NCBI RefSeq assembly: GCF_036174265.1
Contig: NZ_CP108055.1
Location: forward strand, 9,486,001 to 9,550,000
Length of the DNA: 64,000 bases
Origin: Streptomyces sp. NBC_00285
Lineage (GTDB): Bacteria > Actinomycetota > Actinomycetes > Streptomycetales > Streptomycetaceae
Direction of reading: 5' to 3'
A program made the translations under genes and the position numbers. The first letter of the stretch is position 1, and the number at the start of each line of letters is the position of its first letter. The notes under the pieces are model-generated. The model saw nothing but the letters and a program-made list of their open reading frames with translations, had not been told where the DNA came from and ran no database searches. Positions 49,538 to 57,482 of this stretch are shown here, in pieces.

Positions 49538-52306
49538 TCACGGCCGGTCGAGCACCGTCCCCGTCAGCACCGGCTTGTCGGGCAGCGGGTTGTCGTAGTA
49601 GTCGGTGAGCATGAGGCGCATCGACTCGGTCGGCTCCGCCACCTGGTCGCGGACGGTCGGCACGACGAAGTCGATGCCGCTGCTGCCGGCCGGGATGTTC
49701 AGCCATACCCACAGGCTCGCGGAGGACAGCGGCCGCTCGGGGTCGGGCAGGTCACCGGACGTGTCCGTCAGCCACTGCGGGTCGACGTCCTTGGTGGACA
49801 GCTCGGTGCCCTCGGTGACCGGGACCACCAGTACGGGCTGTGAGATGTCCACGGACGCGGGTTTGTCGAAGGACAGCCGCCAGGTCAGCGACTCTCCCTC
49901 GGTCACCCGGTCCGCGACCGGAGTCATGGTGACCACCGGCTCCGGATCGTCGTTCTCGACGGTGACCCCGCCCCGGACCTGGCCGATGACCGCGTTGTGG
50001 ACGGCCTTGACGGCGATGTCGTGGTCCACGTCGTCGCCGTAGGACGTGTCGCCCTTCACCTTCACCGGCACGTCGATCGCGTCGCTTCCCGGCCGTACGG
50101 TCACGACGCTGTTCCGGGTCGGGCCGCCGGCCGGGTCGAGGACGTACACGCGGACCTGGCCGCTGCCGTGCCCGGAGGTCCTGACCGGGATCCGGTAGGT
50201 GCGGGTGCCCGAGTCGCCCTCCTTGACGGTCGTGCGCCCCACGTCGACCCGTGGCAGCGCGGCCGCCTTCACTGCGGGAGTGCCCGGTGCCCAGCCCCAG
50301 GCGTCCATGAGCCAGGCCTGTCCCGACCGTGAACGGGGTGTCAGCTCAAGGGACTTGACGTGCCTGAGGTCGAGCCCGGCCCGGGTGGCCGCTGTCAGCG
50401 GGACACGCAGTTCCTGCGCCCAGTAGGACGCGGTGTTCGCGGAGCCCGGCAGTCCCGCCACCTCGGCCCGGCCCAGCGTGGCCCGGCGCCCCGAGGCGTC
50501 GGTGACGGACACGTCGAACTTGGTGCCGGTCGTGTTCGGCGGTACGAAGACCCGCAGGGCGAGCTTCTGGGAGCCCCGCAGCGAGAGCGGCCGGGCCGCG
50601 GTGACGCGTGCGGCCGTACCCGGCGCGGACCACTTCAGGGCCACCGCGCTGCGACCCGTCTCCTGCCCGGTCTCCCATGACGCGAAGTGCGGTGACGAGC
50701 CGGGGGTCTCCGGGTCCAGACAGGCAACGGCCGGGTCCGGGTCGACCGCCGAACACACTCGGGCACCGGTCACCTTCGCCCCGCCGTCCGGCAGGAAACC
50801 GCCACTGCGGCGACCGCCGACGGCGTGGGTCAATACCCGGGCCGGGTCGGCGGACGGGGCCCGCTTGCCGGAACCGTCGAGCAGCGGACGGGCCCGGTCG
50901 TCGCCGGCGAGGAAGAGCCTGGCCGCGGTGGCGATGTACGTGGCGCCCGCCTTGTGCTGCTGGGCGGCGGTCAGCCGGGTCGCGGCACCCGGCGAGCACA
51001 CCGGGTCCGGCTGCTCCGGTTCGGCGTAGAAGTCGTCCTCGGACGGCGCCTCGGCCTCGCCCGGGGTCCACTCACTGTTGAAGTAGTTGTGGTTGGCGCC
51101 GACCACGTAGACCGCGCTGTGCAGCGCGGCACCCTGGCTGATCCCGCGCGTCCCGTCGACGAACGTCTCACCCTGGAGGTCGGACACGTCTCCGTCGCAG
51201 CCCGGCAGGAGCGTCACGGACGGCACGTCGGCGACCGGATTCTGGCCGAAGATCGTCGGTCCGATGAGTACCGTCCCGCGCACCTTCCAGCGCACCGGGC
51301 CCCGATAGCCGTCCTCGGCGGCCGGCGGCGGGTAGAGGCTGTCCATGGCGGCCCGGTTGACGCCCTCGCCGCCGCGTGAGTGGCCGACGAGCAGGACCTT
51401 GGAGAGGTCCGCCTTCGGTGCCTCGCGTACGACGGCCGGAGCGGTGGAGGGGTGGGCGGCCCAGTCGGCCCAGTGGGCGAGGTGCCGGCGCACCAGCGAG
51501 GAGCGCGCCTGGGCGCCGGCGTCCTCGGGCTTCCAGTCCTGGGCGTTGATGCCGTTCGCCGAGATCGACACCGTCACGTAGCCCTGGGAGGCCAGCAGTT
51601 GCTGGTCACGCAGATATCCCAGGTAGCTCGGGATCGGCTTGTAGCCGGCTGCGCAGGGCCAGTCGAGGGTCACGTCGTCCTCGGTGCCCGGCTTGTAGCA
51701 GGTGGCGTGACGGCCGTGCAGGAACAGTGCGAGCGGCCGGCTGCCGGTGGCTCCCTTCGGGGCCACGACCTCGGCGCGCATCTCGACCGGGGTGGCGAAC
51801 CCTGGCAGGCGCACCGGGGCGAGGTCGTACTCCCCGGTGACCGTGCGGTACGAGCCGGGCCTGCCCGGATCAACGCTGTTCGCGGGCATCCGGGCAGGGA
51901 CACGTGCCCCGCTCAGGCCGCGTTCGGTCGTGTCGTCGGCCGCCGCGTCCAACCGCCGCCCCGCGGCCGTCACCTGCAGGTCCGCCAGCCGAGCGGGACG
52001 TGCCTCGTCGAGGGCGAGCCGGAAGGTCCGCCCGTCGTTCGCCGGCTTCGGCACCCCGAGCAGCCGGTCCCCGGTGCGGAACTCGACGCGCGCGTCCCCG
52101 ATGGGCACCGGTCTCGGCGCACGCCATACCAGCTGACGCGTCCCGCTCCGCCCGTCGATCCGCCACCCCGGCGGAAGCCCGCTGTCGTCCGTCGCGCTCA
52201 ACACTCCCGCGTGAGCCGGCTGTTCAGCCTGTGCCAGTCCGGGCGAGCCCGCAAGGGCCGCCAGCACCGCCACGGCGGTCACACATATTCGCCGGGCACG
52301 GATCAA
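49538..52306 (-). CDS. Large secreted alpha/beta hydrolase
   Basis: A 922-residue secreted protein. A signal peptide (1 to about 27, CVTAVAVLAALAGSPGLAQA) is followed by a hydrolase domain with LALFLHGRHATCY and the nucleophile motif LLVGHSRGGEGVN (about residues 310-330). The C-terminal 350 residues are beta-rich, with Calx-beta-like segments (TTVKEGDSGTRTYRIPVRTS and ADRVTEGESLTWRLSFDKP). The start is set at TTG 52306 because GAGGAG lies 8 bases upstream; the frame also stays open to GTG 52369. It may be a lipase, esterase or dienelactone-type hydrolase. Confidence 0.82.
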   Translation of the reverse strand: MIRARRICVTAVAVLAALAGSPGLAQAEQPAHAGVLSATDDSGLPPGWRIDGRSGTRQLVWRAPRPVPIGDARVEFRTGDRLLGVPKPANDGRTFRLALDEARPARLADLQVTAAGRRLDAAADDTTERGLSGARVPARMPANSVDPGRPGSYRTVTGEYDLAPVRLPGFATPVEMRAEVVAPKGATGSRPLALFLHGRHATCYKPGTEDDVTLDWPCAAGYKPIPSYLGYLRDQQLLASQGYVTVSISANGINAQDWKPEDAGAQARSSLVRRHLAHWADWAAHPSTAPAVVREAPKADLSKVLLVGHSRGGEGVNRAAMDSLYPPPAAEDGYRGPVRWKVRGTVLIGPTIFGQNPVADVPSVTLLPGCDGDVSDLQGETFVDGTRGISQGAALHSAVYVVGANHNYFNSEWTPGEAEAPSEDDFYAEPEQPDPVCSPGAATRLTAAQQHKAGATYIATAARLFLAGDDRARPLLDGSGKRAPSADPARVLTHAVGGRRSGGFLPDGGAKVTGARVCSAVDPDPAVACLDPETPGSSPHFASWETGQETGRSAVALKWSAPGTAARVTAARPLSLRGSQKLALRVFVPPNTTGTKFDVSVTDASGRRATLGRAEVAGLPGSANTASYWAQELRVPLTAATRAGLDLRHVKSLELTPRSRSGQAWLMDAWGWAPGTPAVKAAALPRVDVGRTTVKEGDSGTRTYRIPVRTSGHGSGQVRVYVLDPAGGPTRNSVVTVRPGSDAIDVPVKVKGDTSYGDDVDHDIAVKAVHNAVIGQVRGGVTVENDDPEPVVTMTPVADRVTEGESLTWRLSFDKPASVDISQPVLVVPVTEGTELSTKDVDPQWLTDTSGDLPDPERPLSSASLWVWLNIPAGSSGIDFVVPTVRDQVAEPTESMRLMLTDYYDNPLPDKPVLTGTVLDRP

Positions 52307-52492
52307 TGGTTCTCTCCTCAAAACCCCATGCGCGGACGTCCCGTCTGTACCGGGCGTCTCTCGCGTCACGTAGGACGGGAGAGGTGTGTCTGTGGGTTGT
52401 CTGTGCGCAGGACAGGCCGCGCCCCGAACGACGTGATCAAGCCAGCGCGTTCACGGGGACTGGTGCATCACCGGACGGGGGAAGCGCTGTCC

Positions 52493-53845
52493 ATGAGCCG
52501 AACTCCCCACCTCCGCGCGGCCGTCGTCGGTACCGGCCACCGCGCCCAGTTGTTCACCCGGGCCCTCGCCGCCCGCCCCGGACACCGCGTCGTCGCCCTG
52601 TGCGATCCCAGCCCCGCCCGCATGGCCTTCCACAACCGGCTGCTCACCGAGGCCGGTGAACCCACCGCCGGCCAGTGGGAGCCCGAGCGCTTCGCCGACC
52701 TGCTCGCCGCAGGGGACATCGACGAGGTCGTCGTCACCACTGTCGACGCCGAGCACGACCGCTACATCGTCCCCGCCCTCCAGGCGGGCTGCCGGGTGGT
52801 CACGGAGAAGCCGATGACCGTCGACGCGGAACGCTGCGCGCGCATCCTGGACACGGTCCGCGACACCGGCAACTCCCTCACGGTCGCCTTCAACTACCGG
52901 TTCAACCCGGTGCACGAGAAGGTCCGCGCCCTGCTCGCCGACGGCGCGATCGGCGAGATCCTCTCGGTCCACTTCGAATGGCTCCTCGACACCCGGCACG
53001 GAGCGGACTACTTCCGCCGCTGGCACCGCGAGAAGCGGTACAGCGGCGGCCTGATGGTCCACAAGTCGAGCCACCACTTCGACCTGGTCAACTGGTGGCT
53101 CGACGACGAGCCGCAGGACGTCTTCGGCTACGGCCGGCTCGGCTTCTACGGCCGTGAGGCGGGCGAACGCCACGGTCTGCGCCGCGACTACACCCGCGCC
53201 CACGGCGCCGGCCCGGCCGCCGACGACCCCTTCGCCCTCGACCTCGCGGCCGACGACACCCTGCGTGCCCTGTATCTGGACGCCGAGCAGGACGACGGCT
53301 ACCTCCGCGACCGCAACGTCTTCGACGGGCCCGTCACCATCGAGGACGACATGGCGCTCCTCGTCCGCCACACCCGCGGCGCGACGATGACGTACCACCT
53401 CACCGCCTACTCCCCGTGGGAGGGCTACCGGGTCATGTTCAACGGCAGCGCGGGCCGCCTGGAACTGGAAGTGGAGGAAAGCCGCTGGCAGGCACCCCTG
53501 ACCAGGATCACTTCGGCGAGCGGCGCGTTGCACGGCGACACCGCGGCCGATCACGCGGGCGGCGCGCGTCTGACCCTGCGCCCCCTGTGGCAGCCCCCGG
53601 TCGACGTGCCGCTCGTCACCGCCCACGAGGCGCACGGCGGGGGAGACCCGCGCATGCTCGACGCGCTCTTCGGGCCCGTGGACCCGCCGGCGCCTTCCGG
53701 GAGTACGGACGCCGGTGCCGCCACCCATCCCACGGCCACCGAACGGGACGGTGCCCTGGCGCTCGGCGTGGGTCTCGCCGCCAACCGGTGCTTCGAGACC
53801 GGGCAGCCGGTCAGGGTGCGGGACCTGATACCCGGGGCGTGGTGA
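52493..53845 (+). CDS. Gfo/Idh/MocA family oxidoreductase
   Basis: A 450-residue oxidoreductase with the Rossmann start RAAVVGTGHRAQLFTRAL and the catalytic VTEKPMTVDAE, in which the EKP motif is intact. A C-terminal beta-sheet domain follows, with YSGGLMVHKSSHHFDLVNWW. It probably acts on a sugar or inositol derivative. It stands apart from any transporter. ATG at 52493 was chosen; a GGGGGAAG stretch lies upstream. Confidence 0.88.
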   Translation: MSRTPHLRAAVVGTGHRAQLFTRALAARPGHRVVALCDPSPARMAFHNRLLTEAGEPTAGQWEPERFADLLAAGDIDEVVVTTVDAEHDRYIVPALQAGCRVVTEKPMTVDAERCARILDTVRDTGNSLTVAFNYRFNPVHEKVRALLADGAIGEILSVHFEWLLDTRHGADYFRRWHREKRYSGGLMVHKSSHHFDLVNWWLDDEPQDVFGYGRLGFYGREAGERHGLRRDYTRAHGAGPAADDPFALDLAADDTLRALYLDAEQDDGYLRDRNVFDGPVTIEDDMALLVRHTRGATMTYHLTAYSPWEGYRVMFNGSAGRLELEVEESRWQAPLTRITSASGALHGDTAADHAGGARLTLRPLWQPPVDVPLVTAHEAHGGGDPRMLDALFGPVDPPAPSGSTDAGAATHPTATERDGALALGVGLAANRCFETGQPVRVRDLIPGAW

Positions 53846-53899
53846 GCGGGGCGCGGTGAGCGGCGAAGTCCCGCAACCCCGAACGGAGTCGGTGATCCG

Positions 53900-54313
53900 T
53901 CAGCTCCAGGCGCGGTAGGGCTCGTCGAGCAGCTGGAAGACCGGCTCGGCGCGGACCGGGTCCTTGGCCGTCGACATCCGCACCCGGTCACCGCTGTGGA
54001 TCGCGGCAGGCGGACCCATGACCCGGCCCCGGACGACGAAGCCCTCGGCCAGCTCGATCAGCGACACGTTGCGCGCGCCGGGGGTGTTGCGGTTCACCAC
54101 CGTGGAGTGGCGGACCGTGCCCACGCCCTCGCTGCGCTCCGTGCGCAGGTCGCCGCCCTGGCAGACCGGACACAGCAGGCGGTGGTACATCGTCGTCGCG
54201 CACCAGGTGCAGCGCTGGAACTGGATCGCGTTCGTGGCCGGAGCGACGGGATCGAGCACGCCCGTCCCGGAGCCGACTGCCGGACGAGCAATGCTTCCTG
54301 AGTGGTGGTACAC
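53900..54313 (-). CDS. DUF35 Zn-ribbon/OB-fold protein
   Basis: A 137-residue protein. A rubredoxin-like zinc ribbon (CTWCATTMYHRLLCPVC, two CxxC pairs) is followed by an OB fold (VSLIELAEGFVVRGRVMG). DUF35 proteins normally accompany a thiolase-like enzyme and handle CoA intermediates; none is next to this gene. GTG at 54313 has GGGAG upstream. A palindrome matching the TetR motif lies about 100 bases upstream of the start, so it is probably regulated by the neighbouring TetR. Confidence 0.82.
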   Translation of the reverse strand: MYHHSGSIARPAVGSGTGVLDPVAPATNAIQFQRCTWCATTMYHRLLCPVCQGGDLRTERSEGVGTVRHSTVVNRNTPGARNVSLIELAEGFVVRGRVMGPPAAIHSGDRVRMSTAKDPVRAEPVFQLLDEPYRAWS

Positions 54314-54413
54314 GCTGGTCAACTCCCTGCGCTCGGCCGGAAACCTCCGTGCGCGGGACACCGGGCACGGATGTGCGCGGCTCCCTGTGCCACCGTGCAC
54401 GGCGTCAGCGTAT

Positions 54414-54426
54414 GGCACTCAGTGCC
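54414..54426. promoter_or_regulatory. Palindromic operator upstream of the DUF35 gene
   Basis: A perfect palindrome GGCACT-C-AGTGCC lies about 100 bp before the DUF35 start. Two near copies lie upstream of the adjacent tetR gene (55225-55260), which points to one regulator for both genes. Confidence 0.75.
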
Positions 54427-54502
54427 GGGAGTAAAGGTACTGGGTACCCTCATTTTCGGGCGGTGCGGCGTGGCACGCTCGGGCGCCGGGCCGGGGTGCG
54501 GC

Positions 54503-55192
54503 TCAGACGTCGTCGAGCGTGGACTCGATCTCCCGGACCACCCGCCACAGCGGGGCGCCGCGACGGGACACGATCACCACCACGTCCTCGGGCCGTTCGT
54601 CGGCGGCCGGCGCGGCAGCGTCCCCGAAGGCCGCCTGTACATAGCCGAGCGCGTGCTCCACCGCCTGATCGGCGTCCCCCTGACCGTCCGAGCGCAGCCA
54701 GGAACGCAGGGCGTTGTTGTGCGCGGCGGCCACGGCGGCGGCGATCACGTCGGCCCGGAGCGTCCCGTCGTGCAGGCCCTTCAGGCGTCCGCGCAGGTAC
54801 TCGGCGAAGGAGCGCTCGTAGCGCCACACCACGGACAGCTCGTAGGCGCGCAGGCCGGGCACCTGTTTGGTGAGGCGGTAGCGCTGCACGGAGAAGGTCG
54901 GGTTCTCGGTGTACATCCGCAGGACCAGCCGCACCGCCTGGCAGACCCGTTCGAGCGGGTCGCACCCGGGATCGCTCGCGGCCAGGAAGGCCGTCATGTC
55001 GGTCAGGCAGCGCTCGTGGTCGGGGAAGACCACGTCCTCCTTGGAGGGGAAGTACCGGAAGAACGAGCGGCGTCCGACTCCGGCGAGCGCGACGATGTCG
55101 TCGACGGTGGTCTGCTCGTACCCCCGTTCCAGGAACAGCTGGAAGGCGGCCGCGACCAGCGCGTCCCGCATGGGGGGCTTAGTGGAGCTCAT
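54503..55192 (-). CDS. TetR family transcriptional regulator
   Basis: A 229-residue repressor. The helix-turn-helix is at about 10-55 (ALVAAAFQLFLERGYEQTTV then DDIVALAGVGRRSFFRYFPS). The ligand domain resembles regulators that bind acyl-CoA or other fatty ligands. ATG at 55192 was chosen. It is transcribed with the DUF35 gene and both have GGCACTCAGTGCC-type sites. The motif upstream of its own start suggests autoregulation. Confidence 0.88.
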   Translation of the reverse strand: MSSTKPPMRDALVAAAFQLFLERGYEQTTVDDIVALAGVGRRSFFRYFPSKEDVVFPDHERCLTDMTAFLAASDPGCDPLERVCQAVRLVLRMYTENPTFSVQRYRLTKQVPGLRAYELSVVWRYERSFAEYLRGRLKGLHDGTLRADVIAAAVAAAHNNALRSWLRSDGQGDADQAVEHALGYVQAAFGDAAAPAADERPEDVVVIVSRRGAPLWRVVREIESTLDDV

Positions 55193-55224
55193 GGTCGCGA
55201 ACGTAGCACCTGGACCACTCGCAT

Positions 55225-55260
55225 GGCACTGGGTGCTGCCGAGCGAGGGAACTCAGTGCT
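55225..55260. promoter_or_regulatory. Two operator-like sites upstream of tetR
   Basis: GGCACTGGGTGCT (55225-55237) and GGAACTCAGTGCT (55248-55260) are each 11 of 13 identical to the perfect palindrome at 54414-54426. Their placement 30-70 bp before the tetR start, in the divergent region with the ATP-grasp gene, suggests autoregulation and perhaps control of that gene too. Confidence 0.65.
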
Positions 55261-55328
55261 TTTATTCCTGTTGTCCGGTCGGCGCTCCGCCGCATACGAT
55301 CGGCGCCCCGCCCGCCGAGGAGCCCCGC

Positions 55329-56192
55329 ATGCCCCGCCGCCCCGCTCTCCTGTACGTGACCGACCTGGCCTACCCCGCCCGCGGGCGCCGCTACTGCGAC
55401 GAGGACATCGTCCTCACCTCGCGCCTCAGGGAGGAGTTCGACCTCGCCCTGTGCCACCCCCGGGACGCCGCCGCGCTGGCGGACGCCTTCGACGCCGTCG
55501 TCGTCCGCAACAGCGGGCCCGTCCTGGGCCACCAGGAGGCGTACGACGCGTTCCGCGAGCGCGCACTCCGCGTCGGCACGCGCGTCTACAACCCGCTCTC
55601 GGGCAAGGCCGACATGGCCGGCAAGCAGTACCTGCTCGACCTCACGGCCACGGGCCACCCCGTCATCCCCACGGTCGACCGCGCCGAGGACCTGCACCGG
55701 CTGCCCAGGGCGGACCGGTACGTCGTCAAGCCCAGGATCGGCGCCGACTCCATAGGCCTGCGGGTCGTGCCCGAGCACGAGGTGCGCGACCACATCGACG
55801 GGCACGTGCTCGTCCAGCCCTGCGTCGACTTCGCCTACGAGGTGTCCTTCTACTTCGTCGACCACGAGTTCCAGTACGCCCTGTACGCCCCGCACACCGA
55901 CCGGCGCTGGGAACTGGAGCCGTACGAACCCACCCCGGACGACCTGGAGTTCGCCCAGCGCTTCATCGACTGGAACGCCCTCGGCCACGGCATCCAGCGC
56001 GTGGACGCCTGCCGGGCCCCGGGCGGCGAACTCCTGCTGGTCGAACTGGAGGACCTGAACCCGTACCTGTCCCTGGACGCCCTCGACGACCGGGGCAGGG
56101 ACGCCTTCGTCAGCGCGATGAAGACCTCGCTGCACAGGTTCCTCGCCTCAGGGAGCACCGGAGGAGCTGCCTCCACACCCGCGAAGCGCTGA
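55329..56192 (+). CDS. ATP-grasp-like protein
   Basis: A 287-residue protein with ATP-grasp features: DRYVVKPRIGADSIGL (nucleotide-binding lysine loop), HVLVQPCVDFAYEVSF (hinge) and LLLVELEDLNPYLS (metal-binding EDLNP). Such enzymes form amide or thioester bonds with ATP. ATG at 55329 follows GAGGAG. It lies divergent from the tetR gene. The substrate is unknown; a peptide-ligase role is possible but not shown. Confidence 0.75.
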   Translation: MPRRPALLYVTDLAYPARGRRYCDEDIVLTSRLREEFDLALCHPRDAAALADAFDAVVVRNSGPVLGHQEAYDAFRERALRVGTRVYNPLSGKADMAGKQYLLDLTATGHPVIPTVDRAEDLHRLPRADRYVVKPRIGADSIGLRVVPEHEVRDHIDGHVLVQPCVDFAYEVSFYFVDHEFQYALYAPHTDRRWELEPYEPTPDDLEFAQRFIDWNALGHGIQRVDACRAPGGELLLVELEDLNPYLSLDALDDRGRDAFVSAMKTSLHRFLASGSTGGAASTPAKR

Positions 56193-56269
56193 ACTCCCGG
56201 CCCCGCGGCCCCGTATCTCTCTCCGGGGATCGGCACAGACCCCTGTGCACGGGACGGAAGGAGACCGGG

Positions 56270-56944
56270 ATGCCCACGCCGTCCGACCGAGGGGTGCCGC
56301 CGGACAAGCGGCCCATCGAACCCATCGTGGTGCTGCGCCCGCGCCGCACCGACGCGCTCGCCGAACTGCTCAAGGACCTGCCGCCCCGAGGCGCCGTCGG
56401 CTACGAGTCCATCGCGCTGCCCGGCCCGCAGCCGGGAGCGGAGGACGCGACCGAGGAGCTGCCGCCCGTCAGGGACCGCGGCCGCGCCCGCGCCCGCGAC
56501 ATTCCCCGCGGACGGGTGCCGGGGCTGCGCCGAACGGCGATCGCGACGGCCGTTACCGCGGCCGCGGTGATCGGCTTCGGCTGTGCGCTGCTGTTCGTCG
56601 GGCGAGGAGAGAGCGCCGCCGAGGCCGCTCCCCAAGCCTCCGCCACCGCCCCCGCCCCCGCCTCGGTAGCCCCCACCCCCAGTCCGACCGCGTCCGGCGC
56701 CACCGACCCCGACGGCGCCGGCACCCTCCGCGAGGGGGCGAGCGGCCCCGAGGTGACCGACCTCCAGGAACGCCTGCTGCGCATACCTGACGTCTACGCC
56801 GGCGGATCGACGTCCGGCACCTACGACGCGGCCCTGACCGCGGCCGTGGCCCGCTTCCAGCTCTGGTACGGCATCCGTGGCGACGAGAGCGGTGTGTACG
56901 GGAACGACACCCGGCGTGACCTGGAGTCCCGTACGGGCGGCTGA
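56270..56944 (+). CDS. Membrane-anchored peptidoglycan-binding protein
   Basis: A 224-residue protein. A cytoplasmic N-terminus (1 to about 86) precedes one membrane helix (about 87-107, TAIATAVTAAAVIGFGCALLF), an Ala/Pro linker and a C-terminal PG_binding_1 domain (about 155-220, LREGASGPEVTDLQERLLRI, ..ALTAAVARFQ). ATG at 56270 follows GGAAGGAG. It probably ties a cytoplasmic partner to the cell wall. Confidence 0.8.
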   Translation: MPTPSDRGVPPDKRPIEPIVVLRPRRTDALAELLKDLPPRGAVGYESIALPGPQPGAEDATEELPPVRDRGRARARDIPRGRVPGLRRTAIATAVTAAAVIGFGCALLFVGRGESAAEAAPQASATAPAPASVAPTPSPTASGATDPDGAGTLREGASGPEVTDLQERLLRIPDVYAGGSTSGTYDAALTAAVARFQLWYGIRGDESGVYGNDTRRDLESRTGG

Positions 56945-56961
56945 TCGAGGACGATGAAGGC

Positions 56962-57447
56962 ATGGACGCCTTCCTCGACCGGCTCGACCCCGACATGTGC
57001 GTCGTCACCGCCGCATCCGCTGACGGCGACCGGGCGGGTTGTCTGGTCGGGTTCGCCTCCCAGTGCTCGATCCGGCCCGTGCGGTACGTCGTGTGGCTGT
57101 CGAAGGCCAACCGCACCTACCGGGTGGCCCGCACCGCGAGCCGTCTCGCCGTCCATCTGCTCACTCGCGAACAGCGCGGCCTCGCCGAACTGTTCGGAGG
57201 GGAGACGGGGGACCGGACGGACAAGTTCGCCCGGGCCCGCTGGCGGGAGGAGCCCGGCGGGGCCGTCGTACTGGAGGACGCGGCGGCCTGGTTCGTCGGT
57301 ACGGTCGTCCTGCGCACGGACGGCGGCGACCATGTCGGGTTCGTCCTGGAACCGGAAACATGGGGCGAGCGTGAAGGCACCGACGGCACACGGCTGCTGC
57401 GGCTCTCCGACGCCACCTCGATCCCGCCCGGGCACCCGGCGGACTGA
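56962..57447 (+). CDS. Flavin reductase-like domain protein
   Basis: A 161-residue split-barrel flavin-binding protein (DPDMCVVTAASADGDRAGCLVGFASQCSI, then RYVVWLSKANRTYRVA). The pattern fits flavin reductase components that supply reduced FMN. ATG at 56962 was chosen. It ends at a bidirectional terminator and faces the third PP2C gene. Confidence 0.8.
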   Translation: MDAFLDRLDPDMCVVTAASADGDRAGCLVGFASQCSIRPVRYVVWLSKANRTYRVARTASRLAVHLLTREQRGLAELFGGETGDRTDKFARARWREEPGGAVVLEDAAAWFVGTVVLRTDGGDHVGFVLEPETWGEREGTDGTRLLRLSDATSIPPGHPAD

Positions 57448-57479
57448 GCCCGGCCGGAGCACAGGAAGGGGGGCCGGGC
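57448..57479. terminator. Bidirectional terminator
   Basis: GCCCGGCC and GGCCGGGC form an 8-bp stem with a 16-base loop between the converging flavin reductase and phosphatase genes. Confidence 0.6.
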
Positions 57480-57482
57480 GGT

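Noticed and set aside
52307..52369. Longer start (GTG 52369) for the secreted hydrolase
   Set aside because: It would put about 21 polar residues before the signal peptide and has no ribosome-binding site, whereas TTG 52306 has GAGGAG at the right distance.
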